Assembly (NCBI GenBank): GCA_963970005.1
Contig: CAXAMN010006446.1
Location: 1,498,324-1,562,323, forward strand
Origin: Durusdinium trenchii
Lineage: Eukaryota > Sar > Dinophyceae > Suessiales > Symbiodiniaceae
Direction of reading: 5' to 3'
DNA: 64,000 nucleotides
Under the pieces are notes generated by a model. That model was not told the origin of the DNA and searched no databases. It was given only the letters and a program-made list of their open reading frames with translations. Positions 60,714-64,000 of this stretch are shown piece after piece (the stretch's first letter is position 1; each line of letters begins with the position of its first letter). Both the position numbers and the translations under genes were made by a program.

Positions 60714-60804
60714 TCCCTAGGGCTCCAACCATATCCTCAGAAGGTGGTTAGACCGCAAATATCCACCCTAACCACTTTCTCAGGAAGCAGTTGGAGCCCT
60801 GGGG
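60714..60804. repeat. Foldback element, family A, full copy in opposite orientation
   Basis: CCCTAGGGCTCCAACCATAT then CCTCAGAAGGTGGTTAG pairs with CTAACCACTTTCTCAGGAAG and CAGTTGGAGCCCT. It is the reverse complement of the copy at 57264-57350 with few differences, including the central ATTTGCGGTCT block. Confidence 0.85.
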
Positions 60805-61547
60805 AATGACGAATTGATTGCATCGCTTCGGTGACTTTGAAGGCAATATCCCGAGCCTTACGGAAAGCCGGTGTTTGTTCTCGAAAAATACTGTATCTCA
60901 AATGGGGAGAAGGAACCCCGACGTGGTGAAAGAACACAGACCCAAAACCCTTCAAGGACAGCGAGAACTAGAACTCTGGAAGATCATAGCGCAGGAGCTC
61001 TGATCAGAGCGCAGGAGCTCTGAGAACAAAATGATTGCAACCTGTGAGTGTTCAAATCATTGAGGTCGCCGCTGTCTGTTGAACACGTGGTAGCAGCTGG
61101 GCCAGACGTCATCCTGACCAGAACAATGACAAAATCTCCATGGCAGGACCGGAGGAATCATATGACCAAAACAATCTGATGCATGGGAGGAAAGTTAAAT
61201 TTTAACAAATACCTCGTGTTCGTCGGTTGCAATATTACTTAAAGGTAAAAGTCATGCAATAGGTTTCAAAATGATAGTAATTAATAGTAATAGTAATACT
61301 ATATAATAGTAATAGTGACGCGAGTGTACAAAGAACATTGATTAATTGCATGTCATCTGCTAGATATTGCTATAGATTATAGTTACAGCACGGATATGTT
61401 CATATTCAAAACTACTCCAGGATGGTTGTAGATTCACAGCAAAAATGAAATTAATTGCATGGAACAATGAAAACAAACATCTTCAAACATGTTCAAACGT
61501 TCTAACCTGTTTTGAATGGGTTCAATTTTAAAGCCAGCTGTAGGTCC
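60805..61547. other. AT-rich flank, nothing recognised
   Basis: Contains a tandem GCGCAGGAGCTCTGA duplication (60990-61022) and TAATAGTAATAG simple sequence (61275-61315). No gene. Confidence 0.4.
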
Positions 61548-61856
61548 GACTATGCATCCTCCTCCTCCTCCTCAAGCCTCTCACACAGAGATGCCCTCGA
61601 GATGCTACAGAACGACCTAAGAGCGCTAAAAACCGGACGACCCGGCCTCGTGAGAAGGGCCGTTGAAGTGCAACAAGCCTGGGACACCAAGATCATTCAA
61701 GCGAACGAACGGGACCCTCCATGCAGCCCAGCTCCACTGGCCAAACGCACAAAAAAAGGATGGTCCAGGGTGTGGGAGTTCTGCTATGGAGTTTTGCTAA
61801 GTTGTTTTGGTCCAACAGCCCGTACTACCAGTGACTTGCAAGTTGTTTGGAACTAG
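61548..61856 (+). other. Possible plus-strand exon with Ser run and helix
   Basis: After AGCTGTAG (acceptor-like) a frame encodes a serine run from (TCC)n, then a helical stretch (RDALEMLQNDLRALKTGRPG, RRAVEVQQAWDTKII), then a Cys/Pro and Lys-rich end before TAG 61854-61856. The composition is natural. Without an upstream exon or a recognised family this remains a candidate. Confidence 0.3.
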
Positions 61857-62109
61857 GGTCATGCACAACAGCATTTGAAGTGGCTGCACAGTTGAAGCCG
61901 TTCCAGGGCATCGTGGAATGACAGTAATCAAAACGGTGTGAATTCCCGGAGTGCCTAGGTCGTGTTAAGATATGTTAACCACAAGAAAACATGGGAGAGG
62001 CAAAGCCTATCCGGACTAGATCTTGTTGTCTATGTGTCTATGTGCCAACTCTTTGTTGTACTATGTTGTACTCTTATCTGTGCTATAGTGAAGATGGCAA
62101 TCGAAGGTC

Positions 62110-62262
62110 TACAGTTGACGCTGGGTCTTGAGATGCATACTCAGATTGGCAGTCTGGCTGAGGGTCATGGCACCCCGATCCCCAATTTCTCGGGTAGATT
62201 GACCTCCTGTTAGGTCGTCCATTCTGTTCATGTTCTCTGGTCAACCCAGGTAGCCTTCTGAA
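62110..62262 (+). repeat. Dispersed repeat, copy 2 (partner at 43085-43250)
   Basis: Same ordered words as the partner, ending in TAGATTGACCTCCTGTTAGG and CCATTCTGTTCATGTTCTCT. Confidence 0.7.
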
Positions 62263-62411
62263 AGACCCCGCATCCATCTATTTTGGGCAACTCCTGTTGT
62301 TCAGCGCGCAGCTCGCCAGCCTGGAGTCGTGTTGGTCAACATATTCCGCGGCGGCCTCGCATGCCAGGGTGGCAACGTATGGCAACTTAATGTTGTCTGT
62401 AAGGAAGGGAA

Positions 62412-62500
62412 GCTACTAGGGGCTCCTGGCATCGCTACTAGGAGCAAGGACGCTACTAGGGGCTCCTGGCCGTACTACTAGGAGCAATGTTCGCTACTAG
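62412..62500. repeat. 40-bp tandem repeat (GCTACTAGGGGCTCCTGGC units)
   Basis: Two copies of a 40-bp unit at 62412-62451 and 62452-62491, with the start of a third (GCTACTAG, 62493). Each unit itself contains CTACTAGG twice, so the repeat grew from a shorter word. Confidence 0.8.
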
Positions 62501-62806
62501 TAAACGTAATGCTTTTCAAGAAGGGAGCACGCAAATGCAGTAAGTGCTGTGTCATCGGGTTTCTCACCAAGTAGGGCACAGGTCGGTCGAATGGTCTTCT
62601 CACGGTCGGTGCGCCAGCACAATCCGCCAGGATCACTCTATAGGACTGGCATTTCTACATCGATTGGGGTGGCTGACCTGGGGTCAATCTTACAGTACAA
62701 ATCTCTGGTGGTTATTTGGTTCAACCCGCTTGAAAGCCATATTATGAGTCAGTCACGTCACCCCGGGTCCAATCATCCGAAACCAGTATACGGGTTGAAC
62801 ATAAAC

Positions 62807-62906
62807 ACCTGGACCCTCCAAAGTACCGAAAATGGGACATGTGACATGACCCCTTAAAAACAGGTACGACCGTACCCATTTTCCGAGGTACTTTGAGACT
62901 CCAGGT
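62807..62906. repeat. Foldback element, family B copy 2
   Basis: ACCTGGACCCTCCAAAGTAC on the left pairs with GTACTTTGAGACTCCAGGT on the right, with an inner CGAAAATGGG / CCCATTTTCCG pair. The centre TGACCCCTTAAAAACAGGTA is identical to the copy at 6658-6755, 56 kb away. Confidence 0.85.
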
Positions 62907-63044
62907 AAACATATCCGAAACCATCACCTCTCGATATTCCAGTGCCATGGAGCGTCTGGGAATGAGTTCTGAGCCGCTGAGGAGCCCTGCACGCGCCCAT
63001 GAAACCTGCAGCCGGAGGGATATCATGCCACACACACACAGGTC

Positions 63045-63300
63045 ATGGCGCGGGAAGACCTCTATGGTGCGAACATGTGCTACAGACCCTACCAGTACGT
63101 GCATGGCTGCAGTCCGGACGTGTTGCAGGAAGTGGAGCAGCCGCAGCAACACCGGCCGAACCAAAGCAAGTGCTCCTGCCGCGCAGGCTGCAAAAAGGCT
63201 AAGCAAAGGCTCTTTTGGTCGAGAACGGAAGTTTTGATTGGATGGTGCCTATGTATGCAGGCTGACCAACGAACAAGTAGGACAAGGACCAACGTTGCAC
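63045..63300 (+). other. Possible plus-strand coding segment
   Basis: After CACACACACAG a frame starts at ATG 63045 with MAREDLYGANMCYRPYQYVH and goes on with a Gln/Arg/Cys-rich stretch (NQSKCSCRAGCKKAKQR). The frame stays open to 63665 but becomes less protein-like. An opposite-strand frame is hydrophobic and less convincing. No family recognised. Confidence 0.25.
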
Positions 63301-64000
63301 CCCATTCTTCGTCCAGCACGCAAGCCAGACCTGAAGGCACAGTCACCCCAACATCGACGTTGCAAGCCCACAGCGATGTCTTCCCGCACGTTTTTCAGTG
63401 GAAATTACATGATGTGAACCACGCCCTTGGGACACATAGCAGGACCATCCCACGCCGGGCGGCACCACCAAGAAATGGAAAATGCACCATCAAAACACAC
63501 GCCGACGCGTCGGTGATTTGGAGTGTGGTTCGATCCTTCCACTTTTGGCAGCTGGGTCATTTGGAGACATGTGGAGACCTGATGTGGAGACAAGGTGGCA
63601 TGATCATCGAAAGAATCGTCTTGGTATGCAAGTATTTCAAGGAACCTTCTGAACACATCTTATGAAAACAAATGATATTAAGATCATGCTTGAAAACAGC
63701 ATTTGTTGGCTTTGTGTCATGAAGTCAAACAGCTTGCAACATCTGTAAGTCCCTCGCTGAGACAGGTAAAGGAGTGGACTTTGCGGTTGACCGCCAAAGC
63801 CAATTCCGAAACCAAGAAACCAATCACGCACGCAAGGCTCTCGTTCCAGCTCGCCCGCTTTGTACTCCAACATGTTCAAAAAGACCTGCAGGGTGACTCA
63901 CTCGGTCAGGGCAGATGTGTTGACCCATGTTGACCCTTTTGCTTTGCGTGGGTTTTTTCTCCACACCCAGCGGTTGAAGAAACCCTAGTTCGACTATCTG
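63301..64000. other. End of window, no supported gene
   Basis: Open frames continue on both strands but show no domain, splice pair or repeat. Any gene would run past the end of the window. Confidence 0.35.

Noticed and set aside
62742-63206. Minus-strand hydrophobic protein starting MLSLFAACAAG
   Set aside because: It overlaps a family B foldback and a better plus-strand candidate. The hydrophobic look comes from reading a Gln/Arg/Ala-rich strand in reverse.
1-64000. tRNA, rRNA, snRNA genes or a spliced-leader sequence
   Set aside because: I looked for tRNA B-box-like words, rRNA conserved blocks and the dinoflagellate spliced-leader core, and saw nothing convincing by eye.

Overview
The window looks like nuclear DNA of a dinoflagellate, probably Symbiodiniaceae or a relative. 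The reasons are a very large non-LTR retrotransposon with host-like GC and codon use, a Lys/Ala/Pro-rich reading frame containing an MKRPA-type motif, gene-poor flanks packed with short foldback repeats and minisatellites, and no bacterial operon or Shine-Dalgarno structure. This taxonomic call is inference; there is no rRNA and no spliced-leader sequence to fix it.

The centre of the window (8311-29719) is one LINE-type retrotransposon. Perfect 14-bp target-site duplications (TGACCCTATCTCCA at 8297-8310 and 29720-29733) bound it, and it ends in three TGAAA units. It carries a basic coiled-coil ORF1 (8654-9556), then one giant polyprotein frame that runs to 29656. That frame is interrupted twice. 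The first interruption is a 2.83-kb nested terminal-inverted-repeat transposon (14752-17577); removing it with one copy of its 2-bp target duplication restores the frame exactly. The second is a one-base frame change inside the RNase H domain (about 24215-24252). Without the nested insert the element is about 18.6 kb and the polyprotein about 5,700 residues.

The polyprotein order is: membrane-spanning N-terminal region; roughly a dozen diverged copies of a beta-rich module separated by linkers carrying an L-M-Q tag; RNase H; exonuclease-endonuclease-phosphatase (APE-type) nuclease; reverse transcriptase; two CCHH/CCHC zinc fingers; and a C-terminal domain resembling C5-cytosine methyltransferases. 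RNase H in front of the endonuclease, the modular region of about 3,700 residues and the terminal methyltransferase-like domain are all unusual for a LINE.

The flanks (1-8296 and 29734-64000) contain no long host gene that I can prove. They hold a decayed minus-strand coding sequence (2138-3223), several possible exons (best: minus strand 47367-49400, 52777-53052 and 60074-60260), minisatellites (40-bp units at 1337-1462 and 62412-62491, a 42-bp array at 41351-41812, CA-rich DNA at 1463-1830), and many 80-120 bp foldback elements from at least two recurring families. Calls in the flanks are low confidence because coding potential was judged only by eye.
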